Positions 34,449-42,653 of a stretch of 64,000 bases of DNA are shown here, in pieces. Within the stretch, counting starts at the first letter, position 1, and each line of letters starts with the position of its first letter. The notes under the pieces were generated by a model. It was not told where the DNA came from. It did not search any database and saw only the letters and a program-made list of their open reading frames with translations. The DNA is from Guptibacillus hwajinpoensis. Lineage in GTDB: Bacteria; Bacillota; Bacilli; Bacillales; Guptibacillaceae. The translations under genes were made by a program, and so were the position numbers. Location of the stretch: contig NZ_JAIVAE010000002.1 in assembly GCF_020171785.1 (NCBI RefSeq), positions 620,001-684,000 on the forward strand. Reading direction: 5' to 3'.

Positions 34449-35285
34449 ATGCTTGAACAAGCCTATGCACACTGTGAAGCCATTATTAAACATCACTCCA
34501 AAACCTTTTATAAAGCTTTCTCTTTACTGCCACGAGCTAAGAGGAACGCTGTTTGGGCTGTATACGGCTTTTGCAGACAGGTTGATGACATCATTGATGA
34601 AGGCACAGATCCTGAAGCAGAACTAACCGTCTTTCGTTCTGAATTTGCCTCTTTTTTGAATGGACAAATCCCTCAAACCGACCCGATGTGGCTTGCACTC
34701 GAAGATGTATTCCGTCATTATCCAATGGAAGCAAAGGCCTTCCATGATATGATTGCAGGCCAGGAAATGGACTTATACAAAACCAGGTATTATACGCTTG
34801 ATGAACTTGAACATTATTCTTATCATGTAGCTAGCACGGTAGGTCTCATGCTTCTTCCTATACTAGCGCCACAGAGAGTAGATCAACTACGAGAGAGTGC
34901 GATTTCACTTGGTCTTGGCATGCAAATTACGAATATTCTAAGAGATATTTCAGAAGATCTTGATCGCGATCGTATTTATTTGCCTATCGATGAGATGACA
35001 AAAGCGGGGTATCATGTTGATGATTTAATGAGTAGAACAAAAAATGACGCTTTCGTAAGCGTTTGGGAAAAGTTAGCTTCTCGCGCCGAAATGCATTACG
35101 AACATGCTTTTGCAGCAATGCATCACTATCCACTAGATTCACGTCTTCCAGTAAAAAGCTCTGCTGTCTTTTATAAAGCAATCTTACAATCAATTCGCAA
35201 GAAAGACCATAACGTCTTCCAACAGCGTGCTTTTGTTTCTGATCAGGAAAAAGAAGCGCTTTTATCAGGAATTGCAGGAAACTAA
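34449..35285 (+). CDS. crtM: Squalene/phytoene synthase family (CrtM-like)
   Basis: 278 residues from ATG 34449. Both aspartate-rich motifs are present: DDIID at 46-50 and NILRD at 162-166 followed by EDLDRDR. ALEDV and GQEMDLYKTRY are also typical. It condenses two prenyl diphosphates head to head. Size and context (CrtN- and CrtP-like partners, no GGPP synthase or cyclase nearby) favour C15+C15 to C30 diapophytoene, but CrtB-type C40 use cannot be excluded by sequence reading. Last gene of the operon before a strong terminator. Confidence 0.87.
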   Translation: MLEQAYAHCEAIIKHHSKTFYKAFSLLPRAKRNAVWAVYGFCRQVDDIIDEGTDPEAELTVFRSEFASFLNGQIPQTDPMWLALEDVFRHYPMEAKAFHDMIAGQEMDLYKTRYYTLDELEHYSYHVASTVGLMLLPILAPQRVDQLRESAISLGLGMQITNILRDISEDLDRDRIYLPIDEMTKAGYHVDDLMSRTKNDAFVSVWEKLASRAEMHYEHAFAAMHHYPLDSRLPVKSSAVFYKAILQSIRKKDHNVFQQRAFVSDQEKEALLSGIAGN

Positions 35286-35319
35286 AAAAGCTCACCTTCA
35301 AACGAAGGTGAGCTTTTTT
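35284..35319 (+). terminator. Terminator of the first carotenoid operon
   Basis: 16-bp perfect stem with A6/T6 ends around a 4-base loop. Confidence 0.92.
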
Positions 35320-35439
35320 GTACTCCTAAAAGTTGAAATAAAAAAGAGTTGTAACATTTGTGAAAATTTGAAATGATTAGGTGGGAATTGATGATTAATC
35401 TGTACTAAGTTAGGCGCTGTACAACTTATAGGAAACTTG

Positions 35440-36159
35440 GTGAATCCGATGATAAAAATGTTTGATCATAATTTCTCCTACTATCTTATGAAACCGTTTC
35501 ATACTTCTTCCATCATGACTATCATTCTCTTTCATGGCTGGGGGAGCAATGCATCGAAGTACTTAGAGTATGCCTCCTCTTTGACAAGAAAAGGGTATAC
35601 AGTCATTATTCCTGAATTAATTTATCATGACACGAGAAATCCTCTTACTAATCCTTTTAATCAAAAAAATATGGAAACCTACTTCTGGAATGTGATATTC
35701 CAAAGTATCGATGAATGTCACCATTGGTTAAACTGTTCAAACATAATAAAGCAAAACACGGTGGTCGCTGGGGTTTCAATGGGAGGATTTATTGCAAGCG
35801 GCGTTTATGCGACTACTGTTTTAAAGGGATTAGCAAGTATCAGTGGTTCGGGATCCTTTTTTTATTCAGAGCGGTTGTTTCGTCAAGCGTCGAACCGAGA
35901 TCCTCTTACGAATAAAGAAGCAACTAAGCTAAAAATGTATGACCCTATGAATCACGTTCATGGAGACGGTGAAATTCTACTGTTACACGGTGAACAGGAT
36001 CAAATCATCTCAATCAAAGCTCAAGAAGATTATTTTGCTTATTTGACAAACAAAGGAAAAAAAGCGCAGTTCAACCGATATAAGGATGTCGAGCATGAAT
36101 TTACAACATGTATGCAAACAGACGTTTTAAACTGGCTAGAAGTTCAAGCAGCTAGGTGA
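35440..36159 (+). CDS. Alpha/beta hydrolase (YitV-like)
   Basis: About 239 residues; GTG 35440 or the adjacent TTG 35437 are the likely starts after ATAGGAAAC. LFHGWGSNASKYLEYA is the oxyanion region, AGVSMGGF carries the nucleophile Ser, LLLHGEQDQIIS the acid and EHEFT the catalytic His. Similar in layout to B. subtilis YitV, an uncharacterised esterase-like protein. Cytosolic. Its position after the carotenoid operon may be accidental since a terminator separates them. Confidence 0.8.
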   Translation: MNPMIKMFDHNFSYYLMKPFHTSSIMTIILFHGWGSNASKYLEYASSLTRKGYTVIIPELIYHDTRNPLTNPFNQKNMETYFWNVIFQSIDECHHWLNCSNIIKQNTVVAGVSMGGFIASGVYATTVLKGLASISGSGSFFYSERLFRQASNRDPLTNKEATKLKMYDPMNHVHGDGEILLLHGEQDQIISIKAQEDYFAYLTNKGKKAQFNRYKDVEHEFTTCMQTDVLNWLEVQAAR

Positions 36160-36215
36160 GCCTTTTATTACGAATGTAAAGTGTACATGAAAGTATAAGG
36201 AAAGGGAGATCATAT

Positions 36216-36773
36216 TTGATTCATATTGAAAAAAAGAAGGTTATTTTAAGAGAAGCAACATGGGAAGATATCAATACTTTATACTATTGGAAGTATGAAG
36301 AGAAAAATCAGGAAGCAAAAAAATGGAATGGTCCATATATTTTAGAAAAAAAGCTGTCGAGAATAGAGTATCGAAATGAATGGAAAGGCCAATCCGATAT
36401 TTATCCAGGCGTCCCAGATACCCTTGTCATTGAAGCTGATCATGAAGTGATCGGAACAGTTGGCTCCTATTGGGTAGATAAGTACACGAACTGGCTTGAA
36501 ACAGGGATTGTCATCTACAACCCTCTCTTTTGGAATGGAGGATACGGTTATGAAGCGTATAAAGAATGGATAAACTTTCTTTTTCGTTCTACTGATCTTC
36601 ACCGAATTGGGATGTCAACATGGTCTGGAAATATACGAATGATGAGAGTAGCAAGTAAAGTTGGTATGAAAGAAGAAGCCCGAATAAGAGAGGCTAGAAT
36701 GGTAGAAGGCAACTACTATGATGCGATTAAGATGGGCATTTTACGCAAGGAATGGGAAATGACGCACGATTAA
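36216..36773 (+). CDS. GNAT family N-acetyltransferase
   Basis: 185 residues, TTG start behind AAAGGGAG. RimJ/RimL-type layout: VILREATWEDINTLYYWKYEE, ETGIVIYNPLFWNGGYGYEAYKEWINFLF (the acetyl-CoA binding turn is WNGGYGYEA), then HRIGMSTWSGNIRMMRVASKVGMKEEARIRE. Substrate unknown; could be a protein N-terminus or a small amine. Confidence 0.87.
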   Translation: MIHIEKKKVILREATWEDINTLYYWKYEEKNQEAKKWNGPYILEKKLSRIEYRNEWKGQSDIYPGVPDTLVIEADHEVIGTVGSYWVDKYTNWLETGIVIYNPLFWNGGYGYEAYKEWINFLFRSTDLHRIGMSTWSGNIRMMRVASKVGMKEEARIREARMVEGNYYDAIKMGILRKEWEMTHD

Positions 36774-36803
36774 AGAGCTTGAATTGAAAATATGGAGGAT
36801 ATG

Positions 36804-37730
36804 ATGAAGAAATTAACTTATACACGTTTACTAAATGAAACGATTTCTATATACGAAAAGAAAGGTAGTTTGGAAGCTTATCACTTTATGAAAGAAAATG
36901 CTGAGAAGGTTGATGGGAACGAAGCACAGCTCTACAACTTTCAATATGCACTTGCTGCAGCATCTGACCTTAAAGAAGAGGCACTAGGAATCATGAAGGA
37001 AGCAATCCTCGATCATGGGTACTGGTATGAATATAACTATTTACAAGAAGACGAAGATTTGAATTCCCTACGTTCAATTAAAGAGTTTCAAGAACTGGTT
37101 GAACTGTGTAAGAGAAGAGAAGAAGATGCAAAGAAGGAAGCAAAGCCGAAGTTAACAATTCTCAGTGAAGGTCAAAATCAACCTATTCTGATGGCGTTAC
37201 ATGGCGATCAAGAAAATGCCAAGATGACTTCATCCTTCTGGAATCGTCCCGCGACACAAGGTTATACACTTGCCTTCCCACAATCCTCTCAAATTCAATT
37301 TTCAGATGCTTATGAATGGGAAGATTTACAAAAGGGTGTGCAGGAAATAGAAGAACATGTTAAAGAACTTTCTTCTTACAACTCATTGTTCATTGGAGGA
37401 TTTTCCGCTGGATGTCGCGTTGCACTTAAAGCGATGATCGAAGGACGCGTATCAGCAGATGGATTTGTTTTTGTCGCTCCATGGCTTCCTGAAATTGATG
37501 AGTGGAAAGAAGCGATGACTTCATTACAAAATACGAATATAAGCGGTTATATCATTTGTGGGGATCAAGACGATGATTGTTTGGAAGGCTCAAAAGCTTT
37601 ATCAGCTATATTAGAGGAAAAAGGCATCGCTCATGAATTGAAAGTCGTAAAGGGGCTGGATCATGAATACCCGGAAGCGTTTAATGAATCGCTACAGCGC
37701 GCTTTGAACTTTATTAACAAACGAAAGTAA
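36804..37730 (+). CDS. Alpha/beta hydrolase with N-terminal helical (TPR-like) domain
   Basis: About 308 residues from ATG 36804 behind GGAGG. The first 110 residues are helical and resemble a TPR-like extension (LYNFQYALAAASDLKEEALGIM); the rest is a dienelactone-hydrolase-like alpha/beta fold with nucleophile GGFSAGCR, acid region YIICGDQDDDC and catalytic His in GLDHEYPE. Role unknown. Sits in a run of small accessory enzymes. Confidence 0.75.
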   Translation: MKKLTYTRLLNETISIYEKKGSLEAYHFMKENAEKVDGNEAQLYNFQYALAAASDLKEEALGIMKEAILDHGYWYEYNYLQEDEDLNSLRSIKEFQELVELCKRREEDAKKEAKPKLTILSEGQNQPILMALHGDQENAKMTSSFWNRPATQGYTLAFPQSSQIQFSDAYEWEDLQKGVQEIEEHVKELSSYNSLFIGGFSAGCRVALKAMIEGRVSADGFVFVAPWLPEIDEWKEAMTSLQNTNISGYIICGDQDDDCLEGSKALSAILEEKGIAHELKVVKGLDHEYPEAFNESLQRALNFINKRK

Positions 37731-37828
37731 AGATATTTTTCACTTCACTTAAAAATGAGATTGATCTTAATGGTGAACTCACCCTATTACTTTATGAAAA
37801 TAGTTAGCGATTGAGAGGGGAGTCTATA

Positions 37829-37975
37829 GTGAGAGAACGAATTGGTTCATGTACACAATGTAAAAAATCAATTTATTGTTTGGATGGTTTTTTGGATGGT
37901 GTAATAGCTGAGAATCAAAAGCTATTCTGCTTTTTGTGTTATGAGAGATCAGAATTCGGAGCATCTAAAACCTAG
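37829..37975 (+). CDS. Small zinc-ribbon-like protein (48 residues)
   Basis: GTG start behind GAGAGGGGAG. The product has CTQCKKSIYC and CFLCYE, two Cys pairs about 23 residues apart, which fits a small treble-clef or zinc ribbon. No family recognised. It is short and lacks a clear terminator, but the ribosome site and cysteine spacing support it being real. Confidence 0.55.
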   Translation: MRERIGSCTQCKKSIYCLDGFLDGVIAENQKLFCFLCYERSEFGASKT

Positions 37976-38090
37976 ATCCTCATGATCGATGGAGGCAGAT
38001 TCCAATTAGCTGGAGAATGAATGTTATTTTAAGTATTGGGAGCTTGTTAAAGGTAGTAGTGAGGTGGTATTCCATAAGGGGGAAAGAAAA

Positions 38091-38840
38091 GTGAAATTGT
38101 CGGAGGAAACGCAATATGTTAGAAGTATCCGTTTAGAAAGAAGAGAATGTAATGAATTCCCCTTTTCTTTACCAGCCGTCCAATCACTGCAAGAAAGACT
38201 TTCTTTGCATCCGAATGTGACATACATTGTTGGTGAGAATGGCATGGGGAAATCGACGTTACTCGAAGGGATTGTAGGGGCGCTAGACATTAATCCAGAA
38301 GGTGGAACAAAGAATTTTAATTTTTCCAGTTATGATTCACATTCTAATTTACATGATTTCCTAAAGGTAACCAAAGGCGTACATACACCAAATGATTTGT
38401 TTTTTTTTCGTGCAGAGACTTATTACAACCTTGCAACAAATATTGAAGAGCTAGATCGGGAAGGATTTGGTCCGAAAATCATTGATTCGTACGGTGGTCA
38501 ATCGCTTCACGAACAATCTCATGGGGAATCATTCTTTGCCACATTTATGTATCGGTTTAAAGGTGAAGGATTTTATATTTTAGATGAGCCTGAAGCTGCA
38601 CTTTCACCGATCAGGCAGCTTTCAATGTTAACCAGAATCCATGAGCTTGTTCAAGAAGGTTCACAACTCATTATTTCAACCCATTCACCTATACTAATGA
38701 GCTATCCTTTTGCAAAAATTCTTCAGTTAACTAATAAAGGCATGAGGGATGTTTCTCTAGAAGAAACCGATCATTACATAACAATGAAGCAGTTTTTTGA
38801 CGACAAGGATCGTCTTTTGCATCATTTACTTAACGGGTAA
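38091..38840 (+). CDS. AAA/ABC-type ATPase (AAA_21-like)
   Basis: About 249 residues from GTG 38091, eight bases after AAGGGGG. Walker A GENGMGKST, a Q-loop-like FFRAETYYNL segment, SHGESFFATF in the signature position, Walker B FYILDEPEAALSP and the STHSPILMSY switch. It looks like stand-alone AAA family ATPases related to RecF/SMC-like and ABC proteins; no permease is adjacent. The function is unknown. A small antiphage role is possible but unsupported, since no nuclease partner is present. Confidence 0.8.
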   Translation: MKLSEETQYVRSIRLERRECNEFPFSLPAVQSLQERLSLHPNVTYIVGENGMGKSTLLEGIVGALDINPEGGTKNFNFSSYDSHSNLHDFLKVTKGVHTPNDLFFFRAETYYNLATNIEELDREGFGPKIIDSYGGQSLHEQSHGESFFATFMYRFKGEGFYILDEPEAALSPIRQLSMLTRIHELVQEGSQLIISTHSPILMSYPFAKILQLTNKGMRDVSLEETDHYITMKQFFDDKDRLLHHLLNG

Positions 38841-38932
38841 AGAAGTAGAACCAACAAGCTAAAACGGATCGAAAACAACGAAATGAGAAGCTCAATTGAA
38901 GTCTTGTAAATGATGAAAAGGAGCGAGATGGA

Positions 38933-39472
38933 ATGTTTAGTTTACAAGTTAATGATGAAATAGCGTTAAAGTTACTAGAAATTAACGATGCGAAAGAACT
39001 CTTTGCGTTAGTAGATGAGTCTAGAGAATATTTACGAAAATGGCTTCCATGGGTTGATAACATGAAGAACGAGAAGGACTATGAACCTGTTATCGAAATG
39101 TGGTTAAAACAATTTTCTTCGCATGATGGTTATCAAGCGGGAATTTTGTACAATGGAAAACTAGCAGGCATGGTCGGTTTTCATGGCATCGATTGGTCAA
39201 ATAAAAAAGCAAGCATGGGCTATTGGTTAGCAGAAAAATTTCAAGGAAATGGCATTATGACTACTGCTGTGAAGGGAATCATTGATCAGGCATTTCACGA
39301 GTATGACTTGAACCGCGTGGAAATTCAATGTGGGATTGAAAATAAGAAAAGTAGAGCAATTCCTGAACGTATTGGTTTTATACAAGAAGGAGTTATTCGA
39401 GATGCCGAATATTTGTACGACCATTTCCATGACATCATCGTATATAGTCTCTTATCAAGAGAATGGAAGTAA
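38933..39472 (+). CDS. GNAT family acetyltransferase, RimL/YdaF-like
   Basis: 179 residues, ATG start behind AAAGGAGCGAGATGGA. N-terminal LKLLEINDAKELFALVDESREYLRKWLPWVD is the RimJ/RimL pattern; KFQGNGIMTTAVKGIIDQAF is the acetyl-CoA loop; VEIQCGIENKKSRAIPERIGFIQEGVIRDAE follows. Probably acetylates a ribosomal or other protein N-terminus. Ends at an imperfect terminator. Confidence 0.9.
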   Translation: MFSLQVNDEIALKLLEINDAKELFALVDESREYLRKWLPWVDNMKNEKDYEPVIEMWLKQFSSHDGYQAGILYNGKLAGMVGFHGIDWSNKKASMGYWLAEKFQGNGIMTTAVKGIIDQAFHEYDLNRVEIQCGIENKKSRAIPERIGFIQEGVIRDAEYLYDHFHDIIVYSLLSREWK

Positions 39473-39518
39473 CTTAACTGTTGGTGGGGTACTTTAGTAA
39501 CTAAAAACTTAAAGTGTG

Positions 39519-39554
39519 AAAAAAGGAACGCCATTCTTAATGGGTTCCTTTTTT
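39519..39554 (+). terminator. Terminator after the RimL-like gene
   Basis: About 16-bp stem with one bulged G, 3-base loop and A6/T6 ends. Confidence 0.8.
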
Positions 39555-39605
39555 AGTATTCGAACCTAAGAACAATAATAAAATCGTCATAAAGAATAAA
39601 AAGTT

Positions 39606-39643
39606 ATTGTTTTACGATAAATATTGTTTTACAATAAAACAAT
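39606..39643 (+). promoter_or_regulatory. Promoter overlaid by an ATTGTTTTA repeat array (DUF2975/YozG pair)
   Basis: ATTGTTTTAC occurs at 39606-39615 and again at 39623-39632, exactly 17 bases apart, and TAAAACAAT (39635-39643) makes the second copy a 9-bp inverted repeat. The likely promoter, TTGTTT (39607-39612), 17-bp spacer, TACAAT (39630-39635), lies inside the array. This is a strong candidate autoregulatory operator for the YozG-type repressor two genes on. Confidence 0.5.
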
Positions 39644-39663
39644 AACGAAGCGAGGTGCTAACG

Positions 39664-40143
39664 ATGAATCGAGGATCTACCTATTTTTTAAGATCAGTTG
39701 TTCTTCTGCTTGGAACTTCAGTGCTATTATTATGTATATTTGCCTTACCGTGGATCGCTAAAGAAGCATCAGGAAATGCAGCGTTTGCTTCTCTGATCTA
39801 TCCTGTCTTAATAGGAATGTACGTAGCAGCTATCCCGTTTTTTATAGCATTATTTCAGGCATTGAGACTTTTACACTTAATTGATAAAGACGATGCGTTC
39901 TCGGTATTTTCTGTCAATGCTTTAAGGATGATTAAATTCTGTGCGGTGGCAATAAGTGTTGTCTATATCATGGTTATGCCGTTTTTCTATTTTATCGGAG
40001 AGAAAGACGATGCGCCGGGAGTGATTTTAATTGGGCTTGTATTTATTTTTGCTTCACTTGTGATTGCTGTATTTACGGCTGTACTTCAGAAATTATTAAA
40101 GAGTGCCATTGAGATTAAATCTGAAAATGATTTAACGGTTTGA
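39664..40143 (+). CDS. DUF2975 membrane protein
   Basis: 159 residues from ATG 39664 behind GCGAGGTG. Four hydrophobic segments (about 12-32, 45-68, 95-118, 125-150). DUF2975 proteins are regularly encoded beside YozG-type Cro/C1 regulators, as here, where the regulator starts 10 bases after the stop. No function is established; the pairing suggests a membrane sensor or a target for the regulator. Confidence 0.85.
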   Translation: MNRGSTYFLRSVVLLLGTSVLLLCIFALPWIAKEASGNAAFASLIYPVLIGMYVAAIPFFIALFQALRLLHLIDKDDAFSVFSVNALRMIKFCAVAISVVYIMVMPFFYFIGEKDDAPGVILIGLVFIFASLVIAVFTAVLQKLLKSAIEIKSENDLTV

Positions 40144-40153
40144 GGTGAATAAC

Positions 40154-40375
40154 ATGGCAATTATTATTAATATTGATGTAATGCTGGCTAAAAGAAAAAT
40201 GAGCGTAACCGAACTTTCAGGAAAAGTGGGAATCACAATGGCCAACCTATCGATATTGAAAAATGGGAAGGCTAAGGCGGTTCGTCTTTCCACGTTAGAG
40301 GCGATTTGTAAAGCATTAGAATGCCAGCCAGGTGACATTTTGGAATATAAGAATGAAGAAGATGCCGATGATTGA
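40154..40375 (+). CDS. YozG-type Cro/C1 family transcriptional regulator
   Basis: 73 residues, essentially a single helix-turn-helix domain: MLAKRKMSVTELSGKVGITMANLSILKNGKAKAVRLSTLE. GAGGTG overlapping the previous stop serves ATG 40154. The short single-domain form paired with a DUF2975 gene is a common Firmicute unit. It probably binds the repeats upstream of the pair. Confidence 0.9.
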   Translation: MAIIINIDVMLAKRKMSVTELSGKVGITMANLSILKNGKAKAVRLSTLEAICKALECQPGDILEYKNEEDADD

Positions 40376-40399
40376 TAATCTTAAGTTGGATTGTAGACG

Positions 40400-41218
40400 A
40401 TGAGAGCAATGAAACAACTCGGTCATTTTGGTGTGGAGCAAGCGCTATCTTGTTTGTTTCCTGTTGTTATCTTCGCTTCTTTAGCCATTACACAAATTAT
40501 TTCATTACCTTTCCTACCACGTTATGATTGGCTGCTTATTATTTGCCTTCTTATGCAGTGGGGGATGGTACGCTCAGGTCTTGAAACGCTCGATGAACTA
40601 AAGGTGATTACATTGTTTCATATCATCGGGCTAGCGCTTGAGCTCTTTAAAGTGCATATGGGTTCCTGGTCATATCCTGACGAGGGCTATACCAAAATAG
40701 TAGGAGTTCCTTTGTATAGTGGCTTTATGTACGCAAGTGTCGCAAGTTATCTTTGTCAGGCGTGGAGAAGGTTGCATGTTCAGCTTATCAACTGGCCGTC
40801 AAATTGGATCGTTGTCCCATTATCAGCTAGCATTTATTTAAATTTTTTTACTCATCATTATTGGATTGATGTTCGCTGGTGGTTATCTGGTCTCGTGATC
40901 ATCGTATTCTGGAAATCATGGGTTACATACGAGATTAACCACAGCCAGTACCGGATGCCTATTGCTCTTTCTTTTGTTCTGATCGGTTTTTTTATATGGA
41001 TTGCAGAAAATATTGCTACCTTCTTTGGGGCCTGGGAGTATCCGAATCAAACAGAGGCCTGGAGTCTCGTTCATTTGGGTAAAGTAAGCTCTTGGCTTTT
41101 GCTTGTCATCGTGAGTTTTCTTATCGTAGCCACGTTAAAACGTGTCAAAGGAGAAAGTAGATCCAGTTGGCAAGAAAATTTATTTGTTCATAAGGATAGC
41201 GAGAAATTGCATGAGTGA
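40400..41218 (+). CDS. DUF817 family membrane protein
   Basis: 272 residues with about eight hydrophobic helices and conserved polar motifs FKVHMGSWSYPDEGY, GVPLYSGFMYASVASY and FFGAWEYPNQTEAW, matching DUF817. Function unknown; the repeated W-x-YP motifs in loops suggest an enzyme-like site on one face. Start is ATG 40400 or 40409, with no strong ribosome site. A HIT-protein gene follows at once, so the two may be coupled. Confidence 0.82.
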   Translation: MRAMKQLGHFGVEQALSCLFPVVIFASLAITQIISLPFLPRYDWLLIICLLMQWGMVRSGLETLDELKVITLFHIIGLALELFKVHMGSWSYPDEGYTKIVGVPLYSGFMYASVASYLCQAWRRLHVQLINWPSNWIVVPLSASIYLNFFTHHYWIDVRWWLSGLVIIVFWKSWVTYEINHSQYRMPIALSFVLIGFFIWIAENIATFFGAWEYPNQTEAWSLVHLGKVSSWLLLVIVSFLIVATLKRVKGESRSSWQENLFVHKDSEKLHE

Positions 41219-41241
41219 TTGCAGAAAGGATAGTAGATTTT

Positions 41242-41670
41242 ATGTTACCAAATGTCGAGTGCTTAGGTTGTAAATTAGCCAATAAAATGGAGCCTGTTCA
41301 TGTAATTTATGAAGATGCTCTCGTTTGTTGCATTTTAGATATCGAACCTTTTAATGAAGGTCACACGTTAATCTTACCGAAGAAGCATTTCCTAGATGTC
41401 GAGGAGTTAGACCCATTAGCAGCAAATGCCATTATGAAAGCTTCAATGAAAATTTCAAAAGCACTCAAGCAGCTATTCGCTCCAGATGGCTTAAGTATTT
41501 GCCAAAATGGTGGTCAATTTAACGATTTAAATCATTATCACATGCATTTGATTCCAAGGTTTCATGGTCAACCATTTTATAACGAAGCAGAAATTGACAA
41601 TGCCAAGGAGAAGCAGAACCTTAACGAAACAAAGACTAATTTAATGAAGCAATTACATGTTGATCGATGA
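41242..41670 (+). CDS. HIT family protein
   Basis: 142 residues from ATG 41242 behind GAAAGGA; a GTG at 41215 overlaps the DUF817 stop (GTGA) and would add nine residues. CLGC near the N-terminus is a zinc-site remnant, and HYHMHLIPRFHG is the histidine triad. ILPKKHFLDVEEL is typical. Hydrolyses nucleotidyl phosphoramidates or dinucleoside polyphosphates; precise substrate unknown. Ends at a hairpin. Confidence 0.88.
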   Translation: MLPNVECLGCKLANKMEPVHVIYEDALVCCILDIEPFNEGHTLILPKKHFLDVEELDPLAANAIMKASMKISKALKQLFAPDGLSICQNGGQFNDLNHYHMHLIPRFHGQPFYNEAEIDNAKEKQNLNETKTNLMKQLHVDR

Positions 41671-41701
41671 GACTGATAGAGATGTAGGATTGTATAAGAG
41701 G

Positions 41702-41740
41702 AAAAAGCTATCATATGACTCTGTCATGGATGGCTTTTTT
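41702..41740 (+). terminator. Terminator after the HIT gene
   Basis: Imperfect long stem AAAAAGC.ATC / GAT.GCTTTTTT with an inner ATGAC/GTCAT pairing. Confidence 0.7.
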
Positions 41741-41777
41741 CATCAAGTGGGCTACATGCTGGAATAGGGAGGGGATT

Positions 41778-42053
41778 ATGATTAAAGCGAGTGCACGCTT
41801 AAGTGTAAAGCTAGCATTGATTTTGCAAATCATATGGTATGTCATGTTTTTTACTAATTTTATTGGAGTTATAGGTGCTCGGAGTTCGATCCTACAAAAT
41901 ATGATATGGCTGGGAATACCGTTGGTTGGAATCATTACTTCTTTCATTTATTTATTGAAATTTAGTTTTAATAGGGTTGTACTTACTACTCTTTCCTTAT
42001 CACTACCGATTTGTCTATTATGGATATTCATTTCTGGTATAAGTAAAATGTAA
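41778..42053 (+). CDS. Small membrane protein of unknown function (91 residues)
   Basis: ATG 41778 behind GGAGGGG; the longer frame upstream overlaps the terminator and is rejected. Three hydrophobic helices (about 8-30, 38-58, 66-86). Not recognised. Paired with another small membrane protein 31 bases downstream of similar size, perhaps one operon. Confidence 0.65.
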   Translation: MIKASARLSVKLALILQIIWYVMFFTNFIGVIGARSSILQNMIWLGIPLVGIITSFIYLLKFSFNRVVLTTLSLSLPICLLWIFISGISKM

Positions 42054-42084
42054 TTCTTTATCAATTTTTGAGGAGCCGAGAGAA

Positions 42085-42336
42085 ATGAAAATGTCCGCTT
42101 GGATTTTATTGGTATTACATACAGTTATCCTATTGCTTTGGGTAATGAACTCTAAATATTTGTTCTCATTTTTTGGTGTTGTGGTTTGGGCTATTTTAGT
42201 AGTCATAGGTTTTATTGTACAAAAACAGTTAAATCAGCGGTTCATAAAAGTATCACTGTTGGCTTCAAGTTACCTTCTGGTAGTACTGATTGGAGTTACA
42301 GTTGGGATCTACTATGTTACAAGTTCGATGCCTTGA
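42085..42336 (+). CDS. Small membrane protein of unknown function (83 residues)
   Basis: ATG start behind GAGGAGCCGAGAGAA. Three hydrophobic helices (about 4-20, 24-45, 55-78) with almost no soluble part. Not recognised. Probably co-transcribed with the preceding small membrane gene. Confidence 0.62.
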   Translation: MKMSAWILLVLHTVILLLWVMNSKYLFSFFGVVVWAILVVIGFIVQKQLNQRFIKVSLLASSYLLVVLIGVTVGIYYVTSSMP

Positions 42337-42395
42337 TTTTTTTATAATTAAAGGGATTCTCTCAAGAATATCGAAGGTTACTAAATAACAGATGA

Positions 42396-42590
42396 GGTAG
42401 AGGGAAACTAACCTATAACTCGGATCAAAGTTATCCCATCTTTTACTCAAAAGACATTCAAGGGTTATATGAAAACCTGAAGAAACATAATGTCAGAGTT
42501 AGTGAACTACATGATGATGGTGTCAATCACTTCTTCGATTATTTTGATCTGGATGATAATAAATTTCAAGTTTCTTATTTTAAAGAGTAA
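42396..42590 (+). pseudogene. C-terminal remnant of a VOC (glyoxalase-fold) gene
   Basis: The region between 42337 and 42653 has no intact gene. The frame 42396-42590 reads IFYSKDIQGLYENLKKHNV and DGVNHFFDYFDLDDNKFQV, the second half of a VOC/glyoxalase domain, ending at a stop. There is no start codon or ribosome site before it, and a stop lies just upstream in frame, so the N-terminal half is lost. An intact VOC gene elsewhere in the window (58496) is not the same sequence. Confidence 0.7.
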
Positions 42591-42653
42591 GAACAAGAGA
42601 CAGGATAGCCTGGTATGACAAAAAAGAGTAGAAGAGAAAAATGGAGGCTTTGA

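Noticed and set aside
39606-39643. CRISPR-like array
   Set aside because: Only two direct copies of a 10-base unit with 7-base gaps; it is a promoter/operator arrangement.
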